From Palleronia aestuarii (GTDB lineage Bacteria > Pseudomonadota > Alphaproteobacteria > Rhodobacterales > Rhodobacteraceae), in the NCBI RefSeq assembly GCF_003253995.1, contig NZ_QKZL01000008.1, positions 1-64,000 of the forward strand: a stretch of 64,000 bases of DNA, in the 5' to 3' direction. The notes beneath the pieces were generated by a model. The model was not told the origin of the DNA. It did no database searches and worked only from the letters and a program-made list of their open reading frames with translations. Of the stretch, positions 27,061 to 35,317 are shown piece after piece (within the stretch, counting starts at the first letter, position 1; each line of letters begins with the position of its first letter). The translations under genes were made by a program, and so were the position numbers.

Positions 27061-27705
27061 TCACTCTTCCGGGATTTGCAGGGTCGCGTTGATCATGTGG
27101 GCGTGCATCATTGCTGCCGCACCCTCCGCATCGCCCTCGACCATGGATCGGAAGATCTCGTCATGCTCCTTCCAGACGCGCAGTGTCGCGCCCGGAACGT
27201 TCAGCACCTCGATCATGGCACGTTGCAGATGGCGCCAGTTCAGGCTCATCGTATCGGAGATGATGAGGTTGCCGCTCAGCGTATAGATCAGGTTGTGGAA
27301 CTCGATATCGCAGCGTAGCGCGGCCGATCGTTCGCCGGCCTGGACCTGACGCTTTCCGCGCTCGATCACGTCTCGTCCGAGCGTGATGGCATCTCGCGTC
27401 AGTCGCCCGGTCGCGAGGCGCACCGCCAGAGGCTCGACCGCGGTCCTGAACGTGTAGATCGACTCGAAGATCGTGCGGTCGATCGGGGCCACGACCACGC
27501 CGCGCCGGCCGGTATCGTTCACGAAACGCTGCGCCTTCAGCATCGCGATCGCGCTGTTGACCGGCTGCCGCGAGACGGAAAGCCGCGCCGCGATCTCGTC
27601 CTGATTGAGGCGCTCTCCGGCCTTGATGCTCCCGGTGCAGATCGCCTCGAGCAGTGCCTCGTAGGTCTGATCCAGCAACGTCTTGTTCTGCGTCAACGCC
27701 CGCAT
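27061..27705 (-). CDS. GntR/FadR-family regulator of the hcm cluster
   Basis: The 214-residue protein has a GntR-type winged helix at the N-terminus (about 10-75, with RLNQDEIAARLSVSRQPVN as recognition region) and an all-helical FCD/FadR ligand domain (IYTFRTAVEPLAVRLA and HNLIYTLSGN, which carry the usual metal-binding His/Asp pattern). It diverges from the mutase operon across a 97-base gap that contains a perfect FadR-type palindrome. It is therefore likely to repress this operon and itself, with a pathway CoA ester or acid as inducer. ATG 27705 has GGAAG upstream. Confidence 0.87.
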   Translation of the reverse strand: MRALTQNKTLLDQTYEALLEAICTGSIKAGERLNQDEIAARLSVSRQPVNSAIAMLKAQRFVNDTGRRGVVVAPIDRTIFESIYTFRTAVEPLAVRLATGRLTRDAITLGRDVIERGKRQVQAGERSAALRCDIEFHNLIYTLSGNLIISDTMSLNWRHLQRAMIEVLNVPGATLRVWKEHDEIFRSMVEGDAEGAAAMMHAHMINATLQIPEE

Positions 27706-27740
27706 CGGCTCTTCCTTCCCATCGAAAGACCACGACAGCC

Positions 27741-27775
27741 TTGACATGTCCCGCGGTCTCACATTTCGTATACGA
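27741..27775 (+). promoter_or_regulatory. hcm operon promoter with GntR operator
   Basis: A perfect -35 box, TTGACA, lies at 27741-27746. About 19 bases downstream is the perfect palindrome TCGTATACGA (27766-27775), which fits the FadR-subfamily pattern TNGT-N2-ACNA and covers the expected -10 region. A repressor bound there would block RNA polymerase. The exact -10 hexamer is not clear. The hcmB ribosome site GGGAGGAG follows. Confidence 0.65.
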
Positions 27776-27802
27776 CATTCGATCCGAGGGAGGAGAATTA
27801 TT

Positions 27803-28210
27803 ATGGCCGCACCCATTCGCGTGCTTCTGGCGAAGATCGGTCTCGACGGCCACGACCGCGGCGTGAAGGTCGTCGCACGGACCTTGCGCGATGCCGGGAT
27901 GGACGTGATCTATTCCGGTCTGCACCGTACGCCCGAGGAAGTCGTCTCGGCCGCCGTACAGGAAGACGTGGATGTGCTCGGCGTCTCTCTCCTTTCCGGC
28001 GTTCAGATGACCGTCTTTCCCAAGATCTTCAAGCTCCTGGAGGAGAACCGCGCCAAGGACATGATCATCATCGCGGGTGGCGTGATGCCCGACGAGGATG
28101 TGGAGGAGCTCAAGAAGATGGGCGTCGCGGAAGTGATGCTGCAGGACACCCCGCCCCAGAAGATCGTCGATACGCTCAGGGAGCTGGTCGAGGCGCGGGG
28201 CGTCCGCTGA
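27803..28210 (+). CDS. hcmB: 2-Hydroxyisobutyryl-CoA mutase, B12-binding small subunit
   Basis: The 135-residue protein is a free-standing cobalamin-binding domain like the C-terminal domain of methylmalonyl-CoA mutase. The cobalt-ligand motif DxHxxG is present as GLDGHDRG near residue 15, and the GVSLLSG and IIIAGGVMPDED loops complete the B12 pocket. The large subunit is encoded three genes downstream. A GGGAGGAG ribosome site lies before ATG 27803, and its stop overlaps the ligase start by one base (TGATG). Confidence 0.9.
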   Translation: MAAPIRVLLAKIGLDGHDRGVKVVARTLRDAGMDVIYSGLHRTPEEVVSAAVQEDVDVLGVSLLSGVQMTVFPKIFKLLEENRAKDMIIIAGGVMPDEDVEELKKMGVAEVMLQDTPPQKIVDTLRELVEARGVR

Positions 28211-29655
28211 TGACCGCCCGGATGGAGCAATGGTCGTTCCCGCCGAAATTCGATGACGGCTATCTCCCCGATCCGGACAGCCGCTACTGGTTTTCGCACC
28301 GGGAGACGATGCCGGCTGCCGACCGGGACGCGGCGATCCTCGTCAGGCTACAGGAGATCTGCGCTTATGCCTATGACCACGCGCCCTTCTATCGTAGCAA
28401 ATGGGACGAGGCAGGGTTTCATCCATCTCAATTGAAATCCCTCGAGGATTTCGAGGAACGCGTGCCGGTGATCCGGAAGGCGGATCTGCGTAGCTCGCAA
28501 TCCTCCGCCCCGCCCTTTGGCGATTACCTCTGCGTGCCCGAAGGCGAGGTCCACCACATCCACGGGACGAGCGGGACGACGGGGCGGCCCACGGCCTTCG
28601 CGATCTCGCGCGAGGATTGGCGGGCGATCGCGAACGCCCATGCCCGGATCATGTGGGCCATGGGAATGCGGCCGGGCGACACGATCTGCGTGGCGGCGAT
28701 CTTCAGCCTCTACATGGGCAGCTGGGGCGCGCTCGCGGGTGCGGAGCGGCTCGGGGCCAAGGCGTTCCCGTTCGGTGCCGGCGCCTCCGGCATGTCCTCG
28801 CGCTGCGCGCAATGGCTCGACATGCTGAAGCCTGCAGGCTTCTACGGTACGCCCACCTACGCCATCCATCTCGCGGAGACGGCGATCAAGGACGGGCTCG
28901 ATCCGCGCAAGTTCGGCCTTCGCTACATGTTCTTCTCGGGCGAGCCCGGCGCCTCCATTCCGGCGGTGCGCGAGCGGATCGAGGATCTCTATGGCGCGTC
29001 CGTCTTCGATTGCGGCTCGATGGGAGAGATGACGCCCTGGATGCATCTGGGCGGCGCGCGGGGCACGCCCGGTATGCTGAGCTGGCAGGACATCGTCTAT
29101 ACCGAGGTCTGCGATCCCGAGACCCACTCCCGCGTGCCCTACGGCTCCCGGGGAACGCCGGTCTACACGCATCTCGAGCGGATGTCGCAGCCGATGATCC
29201 GGCTGGAATCGGGCGATCTCACGATCTGGGAAGACGGCCCGACACCGTGCGGGCGGACCTATCCGCACCTGCCCATGGGCATCATCGGACGGATCGACGA
29301 CATGATCACGATCCGCGGCGAGAACGTCTATCCGAGCGAGATCGAGGCCGCGCTGAGCAAGACGGACGGCTATGGCGGCGAGCACCGGGTCTTCGTCACG
29401 CGCGAGGGAACGATGGACGAGATGATGATCTCCGTCGAACTCGACGACGCGGGCTGGCAGCAGGGAGACGAGCGGCGCAAGGCTTTCCATGCGCAGGTTT
29501 CGCGACAACTCCACGACATGCTGGGGCTCAGGGCGGCGGTCGAAGTCGTGGCGCCGAACAGCCACGAGCGCACCGATTTCAAGGCCAAGCGCGTGATCGA
29601 CGACCGCGAGGCCTTCGCGGAGATGCGGCGACGTCAGGAAGGAGGATCGTCGTGA
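28210..29655 (+). CDS. hcl: AMP-forming acyl-CoA ligase (probable 2-hydroxyisobutyrate-CoA ligase)
   Basis: The 481-residue protein belongs to the phenylacetate-CoA-ligase-like branch of adenylate-forming enzymes. It has the phosphate loop HGTSGTTGRPTAF near residue 117, a YGTPTYAI block, the acyl-adenylate motif GSMGEMTPW and the C-terminal hinge IIGRIDDMITIRGENVYP. Set between the two mutase subunits and the chaperone GTPase, it most likely activates 2-hydroxyisobutyrate to its CoA ester with ATP. A ligase of this family serves the same role in described HCM pathways. The substrate assignment is by context only. Confidence 0.8.
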   Translation: MTARMEQWSFPPKFDDGYLPDPDSRYWFSHRETMPAADRDAAILVRLQEICAYAYDHAPFYRSKWDEAGFHPSQLKSLEDFEERVPVIRKADLRSSQSSAPPFGDYLCVPEGEVHHIHGTSGTTGRPTAFAISREDWRAIANAHARIMWAMGMRPGDTICVAAIFSLYMGSWGALAGAERLGAKAFPFGAGASGMSSRCAQWLDMLKPAGFYGTPTYAIHLAETAIKDGLDPRKFGLRYMFFSGEPGASIPAVRERIEDLYGASVFDCGSMGEMTPWMHLGGARGTPGMLSWQDIVYTEVCDPETHSRVPYGSRGTPVYTHLERMSQPMIRLESGDLTIWEDGPTPCGRTYPHLPMGIIGRIDDMITIRGENVYPSEIEAALSKTDGYGGEHRVFVTREGTMDEMMISVELDDAGWQQGDERRKAFHAQVSRQLHDMLGLRAAVEVVAPNSHERTDFKAKRVIDDREAFAEMRRRQEGGSS

Positions 29656-30620
29656 TGGCAGATTACATCCCCTCCATGGACCTGATCGAACCGGCCTCGA
29701 AGGGAGAGACCTGGGCTGTGGCCCGCCTCATTTCCCGTGCGGAGGCGAACATGTCGGAGGTGCGCGAGGCCATCGGCGAGATCTACCGCCGTGCGGGCAA
29801 CGCGCACGTGATCGGGCTGACCGGCGTTCCGGGCTCGGGCAAGTCGACGATGGTCGCGAAACTCGTGCACAAGCTGCGCGCCGCCGGCCGCCGCGTCGCG
29901 GTGGTGGCGATCGATCCGTCGAGCCCCTATTCCGGCGGATCGATCCTGGGCGACCGCATCCGCATGTCCGACCTGGCGCTGGACCGCGACGTCTTCATCC
30001 GCTCGATGGCGACGCATGGCTCGGTGGGCGGCATGGCCCATGCGGCGCTCGACGTGGTCGACATCCTCGACATCGCCGGCTTCGACAAGATCATCATCGA
30101 GACGGTCGGCGTCGGACAGGACGAGGTGGAGATCGCGAACGCCTCCCATACCACGGTGGTCGTCTCCGCGCCGGGCCTGGGCGACGAGGTGCAGGCGATC
30201 AAGGCCGGCATCCTCGAGATCGCCGATATCCATGTCGTCTCGAAATGCGACCGCTCGGATTCGAACAAGACGATGACCGATCTCAAGTCCATGCTTAGGG
30301 ACGGCATCGGCCACGGCGTGCAGCCCAACTGGCGCGCACCCGTCATCGGTTCGAGTTCGTTCCAGGAGGAAGGGTTCGACGAGCTCGTCGCCGCCTTCGA
30401 CAAGCACCTCGAAAGTCTCGAGGGCGAGCCCGGGCGGGCACGGCGCGAACAGATCTCGTCCTTTCGCCTGCGCAAGGCGGCGGAGGCCCTCATGCTTGAG
30501 CGTTTCGAGGCCCAGAGCGACTTCGACGGCGCCGCGACGGATGTCGCCGCACGGACCGTCGATCCCTACAGCGCGGCCGAAACGCTCGTGCGCAACTTTT
30601 CAAGCGAGGCAAGTTCATGA
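29655..30620 (+). CDS. meaH: MeaB/ArgK-type P-loop GTPase, mutase chaperone
   Basis: The 321-residue G protein is of the MeaB/ArgK family, which guards adenosylcobalamin mutases by GTP-dependent loading and release of cofactor. Walker A is GVPGSGKST near residue 58, the switch region includes IIIETVGVGQDEVE, and the base-recognition motif reads SKCD rather than NKxD. It lies directly before the mutase large subunit, overlapping it by 4 bases. ATG 29655 is preferred. GTG 29652 is also possible because GGAGG lies 6 bases before it. Confidence 0.87.
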   Translation: MADYIPSMDLIEPASKGETWAVARLISRAEANMSEVREAIGEIYRRAGNAHVIGLTGVPGSGKSTMVAKLVHKLRAAGRRVAVVAIDPSSPYSGGSILGDRIRMSDLALDRDVFIRSMATHGSVGGMAHAALDVVDILDIAGFDKIIIETVGVGQDEVEIANASHTTVVVSAPGLGDEVQAIKAGILEIADIHVVSKCDRSDSNKTMTDLKSMLRDGIGHGVQPNWRAPVIGSSSFQEEGFDELVAAFDKHLESLEGEPGRARREQISSFRLRKAAEALMLERFEAQSDFDGAATDVAARTVDPYSAAETLVRNFSSEASS

Positions 30621-32308
30621 CTGCAAGCATTTCCCAGATGTCGCCCGATCAGATCCGCGAAACCGTCGCGAAATGGGAGCAGGAGGAAGTCGCGGGGTTC
30701 CTCAAGCGCGCGCCCGAGCGCCGGGAGGAATTCTACACACTCGGTGACTTCCCGGTGAAGCGCACCTATACCGCCGCCGATATCGCCGACACGCCGGCGG
30801 AGGATATCGGTCTGCCGGGCAAGTATCCCTTCACCCGCGGCCCCTACCCCACCATGTACCGCGGCCGGAACTGGACAATGCGCCAGATTGCGGGCTTCGG
30901 CACCGGCGAGGACACGAACAAGCGCTTCAAGTTCCTGATCCAGCAGGGTCAAACCGGCATCTCCACCGATTTCGACATGCCGACGCTGATGGGTTACGAC
31001 AGCGATCATCCAATGTCGGATGGCGAGGTGGGCCGCGAGGGCGTGGCCATCGACACGCTCGCCGATATGGAGGCGCTTCTGGAGGGCATCGATCTGGAGG
31101 AGATCTCGGTCTCCCTGACGATCAATCCCACCGCCTGGATCCTGCTCGCCATGTACATCGCGCTCGCGGAGAAGCGCGGCTACGATCTCGACAAGCTCTC
31201 GGGCACGGTGCAGGCCGACATCCTCAAGGAATACATGGCGCAGAAGGAGTTCATCTACCCGATCACGCCATCGGTCCGGATCGTGCGCGACATCATCTCC
31301 TACTCGGCGAAGACGATGAAGCGCTACAACCCGATCAACATCTCGGGCTACCACATCTCCGAAGCCGGTTCCTCGCCGCTCCACGAGGCCGCCTTCACGC
31401 TCGCGAACCTCACCGTCTATGTCGACGAGGTGCTGAAGACCGGCGTCGACATCGACGATTTCGCGCCGCGGCTTGCCTTCTTCTTCGTCTGCCAGGCCGA
31501 TTTCTTCGAGGAGATCGCGAAGTTCCGCGCGCTGCGCCGCTGCTACGCCAAGATCATGAAGGAGCGCTACGGCGCGAAGAAGCCGGAATCGATGCGTCTG
31601 CGCTTCCATTGCCAGACCGCCGCGGCCTCTCTGACGAAACCGCAATACATGGTCAACGTCATGCGCACGACGACGCAGGCGCTGGCCGCGGTTCTGGGCG
31701 GTGCGCAATCGCTGCACACGAACGGTTACGACGAGGCCTTCGCGATCCCGACGGAGCACGCCATGCAGCTCGCGCTCCGCACGCAGCAGGTGATCGCGGA
31801 CGAGACCGGCGTGACGCAGGTCGTCGACCCGCTGGGCGGCTCCTATTATGTGGAGTCGCTCACCAACGAGTACGAGAAGAAGATCTTCGAGATCCTCGAC
31901 GAGGTAGAAGAACGCGGCGGCACGATCAAGCTGATCGAGGAAGGCTGGTTCCAGAAACACATTGCCGATTTCGCCTACGAGACGGCTCTGAAGAAGCAGT
32001 CCGGCGAGAAGCCCGTAATCGGCGTCAATCGCTACGTAAGCGAGGAGGCCGACCCGAAGATCGAGGTTCACCCCTACGATGCCACCACAGCGGAGCGGCA
32101 GATCAACCGCACGAGAAGCGTTCGGGAGAACCGCGACGAGGCGAAGGTGCAGTCTCTCCTCGACGAACTCGTCGCCACCGCGAAGGACGAGAACGCCAAT
32201 ATCATGCCGGTCACGATCAAGCTGGTGAAGGAGGGGGCAACGATGGGCGACATCGTCGAGAAGCTGAAGGAAATCTGGGGCATCTACCGCGAGACGCCGG
32301 TCTTCTGA
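30617..32308 (+). CDS. hcmA: 2-Hydroxyisobutyryl-CoA mutase, large subunit
   Basis: The 563-residue protein is an acyl-CoA mutase large subunit that rearranges the carbon skeleton by radical chemistry with B12 supplied by HcmB. Its length fits large subunits whose B12 domain is separate. Methylmalonyl-CoA mutase has Tyr in RQYAGF and Ala in the following SVAFD block. Here these read RQIAGF (Ile91) and STDFD (Asp118). These match the Ile90/Asp117 pair known in Aquincola HcmA to admit 2-hydroxyisobutyryl-CoA and yield (S)-3-hydroxybutyryl-CoA. The CoA/B12 contact YHISEAGSSPLHEAAF and SLHTNGYDEA are also present. It overlaps the GTPase stop by 4 bases. Confidence 0.93.
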   Translation: MTASISQMSPDQIRETVAKWEQEEVAGFLKRAPERREEFYTLGDFPVKRTYTAADIADTPAEDIGLPGKYPFTRGPYPTMYRGRNWTMRQIAGFGTGEDTNKRFKFLIQQGQTGISTDFDMPTLMGYDSDHPMSDGEVGREGVAIDTLADMEALLEGIDLEEISVSLTINPTAWILLAMYIALAEKRGYDLDKLSGTVQADILKEYMAQKEFIYPITPSVRIVRDIISYSAKTMKRYNPINISGYHISEAGSSPLHEAAFTLANLTVYVDEVLKTGVDIDDFAPRLAFFFVCQADFFEEIAKFRALRRCYAKIMKERYGAKKPESMRLRFHCQTAAASLTKPQYMVNVMRTTTQALAAVLGGAQSLHTNGYDEAFAIPTEHAMQLALRTQQVIADETGVTQVVDPLGGSYYVESLTNEYEKKIFEILDEVEERGGTIKLIEEGWFQKHIADFAYETALKKQSGEKPVIGVNRYVSEEADPKIEVHPYDATTAERQINRTRSVRENRDEAKVQSLLDELVATAKDENANIMPVTIKLVKEGATMGDIVEKLKEIWGIYRETPVF

Positions 32309-32474
32309 TATCCGGCTCACACCGGCGCCGGTCCCCGATCCACCTCCGTCAGCGGGTCGGGTCCGGCCGTCGGACCGGCTTGCCCGGAACCATACCGCTC
32401 ACCACGCCTTCGCCGCTATATGGGGCGGTGAAGGCCGGCGCCCCGGCGAAACCGCCGACCGGAGGAGAACATTC

Positions 32475-33512
32475 ATGCCGAACGACCCGATGTCGATCCT
32501 GACCCCCTATCACGGGACCAAGCCCGAATTCGCGGGGCCGCCCGCCTATGCGGGGGCCGGAGCGGCCGTGCTCGGCCGGGCACGGATCGGGCGCGATGCC
32601 TGGCTCGGCCCCTGCAGCGTCATCCGCGCCGATGGTCATTGCGTCGAGATCGGGGACGACTTCTTCCTCTCCGAGCATGCGACGGTCCATATCGCGCACG
32701 ACGTCCTGCCCACCCATATCGCCCATCACGTGACCGCCGGGCCGCGCAGCGTCATCCATGCCTGTGACGTGGCCTCCGACTGCGTGGTCGAGCGCGAGGC
32801 TGTGATCCTCGACGGCGCCAGGATCGGCCCCGGCGCCGTGATCTCCGCGCGCTCCGTCGTCTTTCCCAGGACCGAGCTCGAGGGAGGCTGGATCTATGCG
32901 GGCGTGCCCGCCAAGCCCGTAGAGCGGATCGATGCCGCCGGTCTCGAGGCACGTCACCAGAAACTCCGCGCCGAGCAGCGAACCGGCGATGCAGTCGCTA
33001 TGAGGCAGGAAGCCCCCGCTTTCTTCCTCGCCCCCTCCGCCACGACGATCGGGGAGATTTCGTGCGGAATCGAAGTCGGAATCTGGTACGGCTGCGAACT
33101 CGATGCCGGTACCGGAAGCATCACGATAGGCGACGGCACGAACGTACAGGACAATTCGCTCCTGCGCTGCGGATCGGGCAAGATCGAGATCGCGGGCGAC
33201 GTCACGATCGGCCATAACGTCACGCTCGCGGAATGCCGCGTGGAGACACGCAGCCTGGTCGGCATCGGTGCCGTTATCGCGCCCGGCACGGTCGTCGAGA
33301 AGGACGTGCTCGTCGCTGCGGGTGCCGAGACCGAGCCGGGGCAAGTCCTGACGTCGGGCAAGGTCTGGGCCGGGCGGCCTGCAAAGCCGATCGGGGACAT
33401 GAACGAGGCGCGCCGCAAGATGCTGTCGGAGACGCTGCCGACCTACCGCGGCTACGCCGCTCATTTCCGCGACGCGGATGTCGCGCCGATCCCGACTCGC
33501 CAATCCGAGTGA
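32475..33512 (+). CDS. Tandem gamma-carbonic-anhydrase-like (hexapeptide) protein
   Basis: The 345-residue protein contains two left-handed beta-helix domains of the gamma-carbonic anhydrase/PaaY type in one chain, at about 20-150 and 180-325. The family usually has a single domain of 170-200 residues. The first domain keeps several candidate zinc histidines (EHATVHI and IAHHVTAG, then SVIHACD). In the second, the equivalents of two of the three ligands are replaced (SLLRCG and LAEC) and only IGHNVTL remains, so it may be structural. It follows hcmA after 166 bases with its own GGAGGAG site and may share the operon. Hydratase, esterase or acyltransferase activity is all possible. Confidence 0.8.
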   Translation: MPNDPMSILTPYHGTKPEFAGPPAYAGAGAAVLGRARIGRDAWLGPCSVIRADGHCVEIGDDFFLSEHATVHIAHDVLPTHIAHHVTAGPRSVIHACDVASDCVVEREAVILDGARIGPGAVISARSVVFPRTELEGGWIYAGVPAKPVERIDAAGLEARHQKLRAEQRTGDAVAMRQEAPAFFLAPSATTIGEISCGIEVGIWYGCELDAGTGSITIGDGTNVQDNSLLRCGSGKIEIAGDVTIGHNVTLAECRVETRSLVGIGAVIAPGTVVEKDVLVAAGAETEPGQVLTSGKVWAGRPAKPIGDMNEARRKMLSETLPTYRGYAAHFRDADVAPIPTRQSE

Positions 33513-33658
33513 GGATTGCGTTTTCAATTCTTTGGCGTACGGATCGACCAGATCCGGCCACCTAAACTTCTCGATTTGACCCCGCGCGCATCTTAGAGTT
33601 GCAATTTTCGAAAAAATCACGTACGCATCTAACTGTTGCGTGTGTGAGGCGCCGAGTT

Positions 33659-33943
33659 ATGAGCGCAATTCCCCGGAATGAAGTTCGATTATCATCCGAC
33701 CCTCACGCGTCGGATACCCAACAGCATGGCACGGACGAAAAACCGGGCTACTGGGACGAAATCGGATACGCGCTCGCCCGTACGATCATTCTTATCGCGA
33801 GCGGAAGCGCGACAGTGGCGTTTTACGTCTGGATCGCATCGCTGTTTCTGCCGTCAATCGCTCCGGCGATCGCCATCGGCTTGATCGTCTTCGGCGGTTT
33901 GGTCGGAGGGATGTGCAGTCTAATTCTCGGTGGTCGACGCTAG
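33659..33943 (+). CDS. Small two-helix membrane protein
   Basis: The 94-residue protein has a polar N-terminus of about 40 residues and two strong hydrophobic segments (TIILIASGSATVAFYVWIAS and a second from about residue 66, AIAIGLIVFGGLVGGM) ending in Arg-Arg. I do not recognise a family. ATG 33659 has GAGG about 9 bases upstream; a longer frame from 33599 lacks a ribosome site. It stands alone between the hcm cluster and the metal transporter. Confidence 0.5.
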   Translation: MSAIPRNEVRLSSDPHASDTQQHGTDEKPGYWDEIGYALARTIILIASGSATVAFYVWIASLFLPSIAPAIAIGLIVFGGLVGGMCSLILGGRR

Positions 33944-34090
33944 CCGGACGTCCTGCGTCCCTTCCGCAAACATTTCTGCGACGGCGAGATGGACTGATCT
34001 GCCTTGTGCCCCATGAGGTTGTGCTGCTTCCAGGGCTTTGCGATCCCGGGGCCTCGCCGACATGCAGATAGCTTGCCTCAACCTACCTCT

Positions 34091-35317
34091 TTAGGCGGAA
34101 CATGGCGACAGCAGCCTGACCGAAGGGCGACAGAAGCTCTGCCGTCCCGCCTTCACGCCCAGCCGCGCCGGGGCTAGGCGGCGGACGGCATCGGCGGGGC
34201 CCTCCGCGTCGAGGACGACGATATCGGCAGGCGCGCCGGGCTCGATCCTCAAGGCCGGGCGGTTCATGAGCGCGCGCGCGTCCTCCGATACGAGGGAGAA
34301 GCAGCGCGCGAGCCCTTCCGCATCGCCGATCCGGGCCACGTGCGCATAGAGATGGGCGATCCGAAGCGCGGAGCCGTCGCCGAAGGGGGTGAACGGATTG
34401 AGCACGTTGTTCGTCGAAAGCGAGCAGCGGCAGCCCTTCGCCGCGTGGACCGGGGCCACGCCGCGGGGCACGAGATGCTCTGCGCCCTGCCCCATCAGGA
34501 AAAGATCGGTCGAGGGCAGCGCGGTGAGCCCGATCCCCGCCGCCGCGAGCCGGTCCGTCATCCCCTCGCGCGCTTCCCGCGCCACGGCGGAAAGGCGGTT
34601 GACGTGACCCACGACCACGCGCCCCTGCCAGCTGGCGGCCTCGGTCCGTTCGATCACCGCGTGAAGCGTCGAGAGATCGGGATCGAGGTCGAAGTCGAGA
34701 TGCATATCGAGATCGACATCATGCTCCACCGCCATGTCGAAGAGGATGTCGAGCTGCGCCATCGGGTCGTCGTCGGTGTAGGGACAGGCCCCGAGCACCG
34801 TCGCCCCCGCGGCCAGCCCCTCGCGCAGCAGCGTCTCCGTTCCGGGCAGGTTCGTCAGACCGTCCTGCGGAAAGACGCAGATCTCCGTCTCGATCCCCCA
34901 GGCGCGCGCGGAAGCAGCCTCCATCACGCCCTCGAGGCCGGTGAGCCCCACGACGGGATCGACCTCGACCTGCGTCCGCAACAGCGTCGTGCCCTGGGCG
35001 ATCATCATGTCGAGCACCCGGCCCGCCCGGGCCGCGACATCGTCGCGGGTGAAATCGGCCTTGGCCTCCTTCACCGCCGCGATCGCGGCCTTCGGATCGC
35101 CGCCCGCCTGCGTCCGGTCGAGAAGACAGGCCTTGTCGAGGTGCACGTGGCTTTCGACGAAGCCCGGGAAGGCGTATCCACCGGCGCCGTCGAGCGTCTT
35201 CGTTTCCGCCTTCGTCGCGAGGCGCGGCGCGATCTCCACGATCCGCCCGTCCGCGACGCCCAGATCGACCGGAGCCGCGCCCGGGGCGAGGATGACATTG
35301 CGGACGATCAGCTCCAA
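34091..35317 (-). CDS. Cytosine deaminase/AtzC-like amidohydrolase
   Basis: The 408-residue protein is a metal-dependent amidohydrolase of the cytosine deaminase-like group. The first ligand pair is ESHVHLDK near residue 58, and later His-containing blocks are DMHLDFDLDPD and VVGHVNRL. At the position where cytosine deaminase has the metal-binding Asp (SDN), this protein reads STNNVLNPFTPFGDGS. That suggests changed chemistry or a shifted ligand. It is the last gene of the metal-transporter operon and overlaps sitD by about 10 bases. TTG 35317, with GGAG 7 bases upstream, is the best start. Confidence 0.75.
   Translation of the reverse strand: MELIVRNVILAPGAAPVDLGVADGRIVEIAPRLATKAETKTLDGAGGYAFPGFVESHVHLDKACLLDRTQAGGDPKAAIAAVKEAKADFTRDDVAARAGRVLDMMIAQGTTLLRTQVEVDPVVGLTGLEGVMEAASARAWGIETEICVFPQDGLTNLPGTETLLREGLAAGATVLGACPYTDDDPMAQLDILFDMAVEHDVDLDMHLDFDLDPDLSTLHAVIERTEAASWQGRVVVGHVNRLSAVAREAREGMTDRLAAAGIGLTALPSTDLFLMGQGAEHLVPRGVAPVHAAKGCRCSLSTNNVLNPFTPFGDGSALRIAHLYAHVARIGDAEGLARCFSLVSEDARALMNRPALRIEPGAPADIVVLDAEGPADAVRRLAPARLGVKAGRQSFCRPSVRLLSPCSA

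Noticed and set aside
30617-32308. Methylmalonyl-CoA mutase large subunit
   Set aside because: The diagnostic Tyr and Ala are replaced by Ile91 and Asp118, and the subunit partition and neighbours fit 2-hydroxyisobutyryl-CoA mutase.
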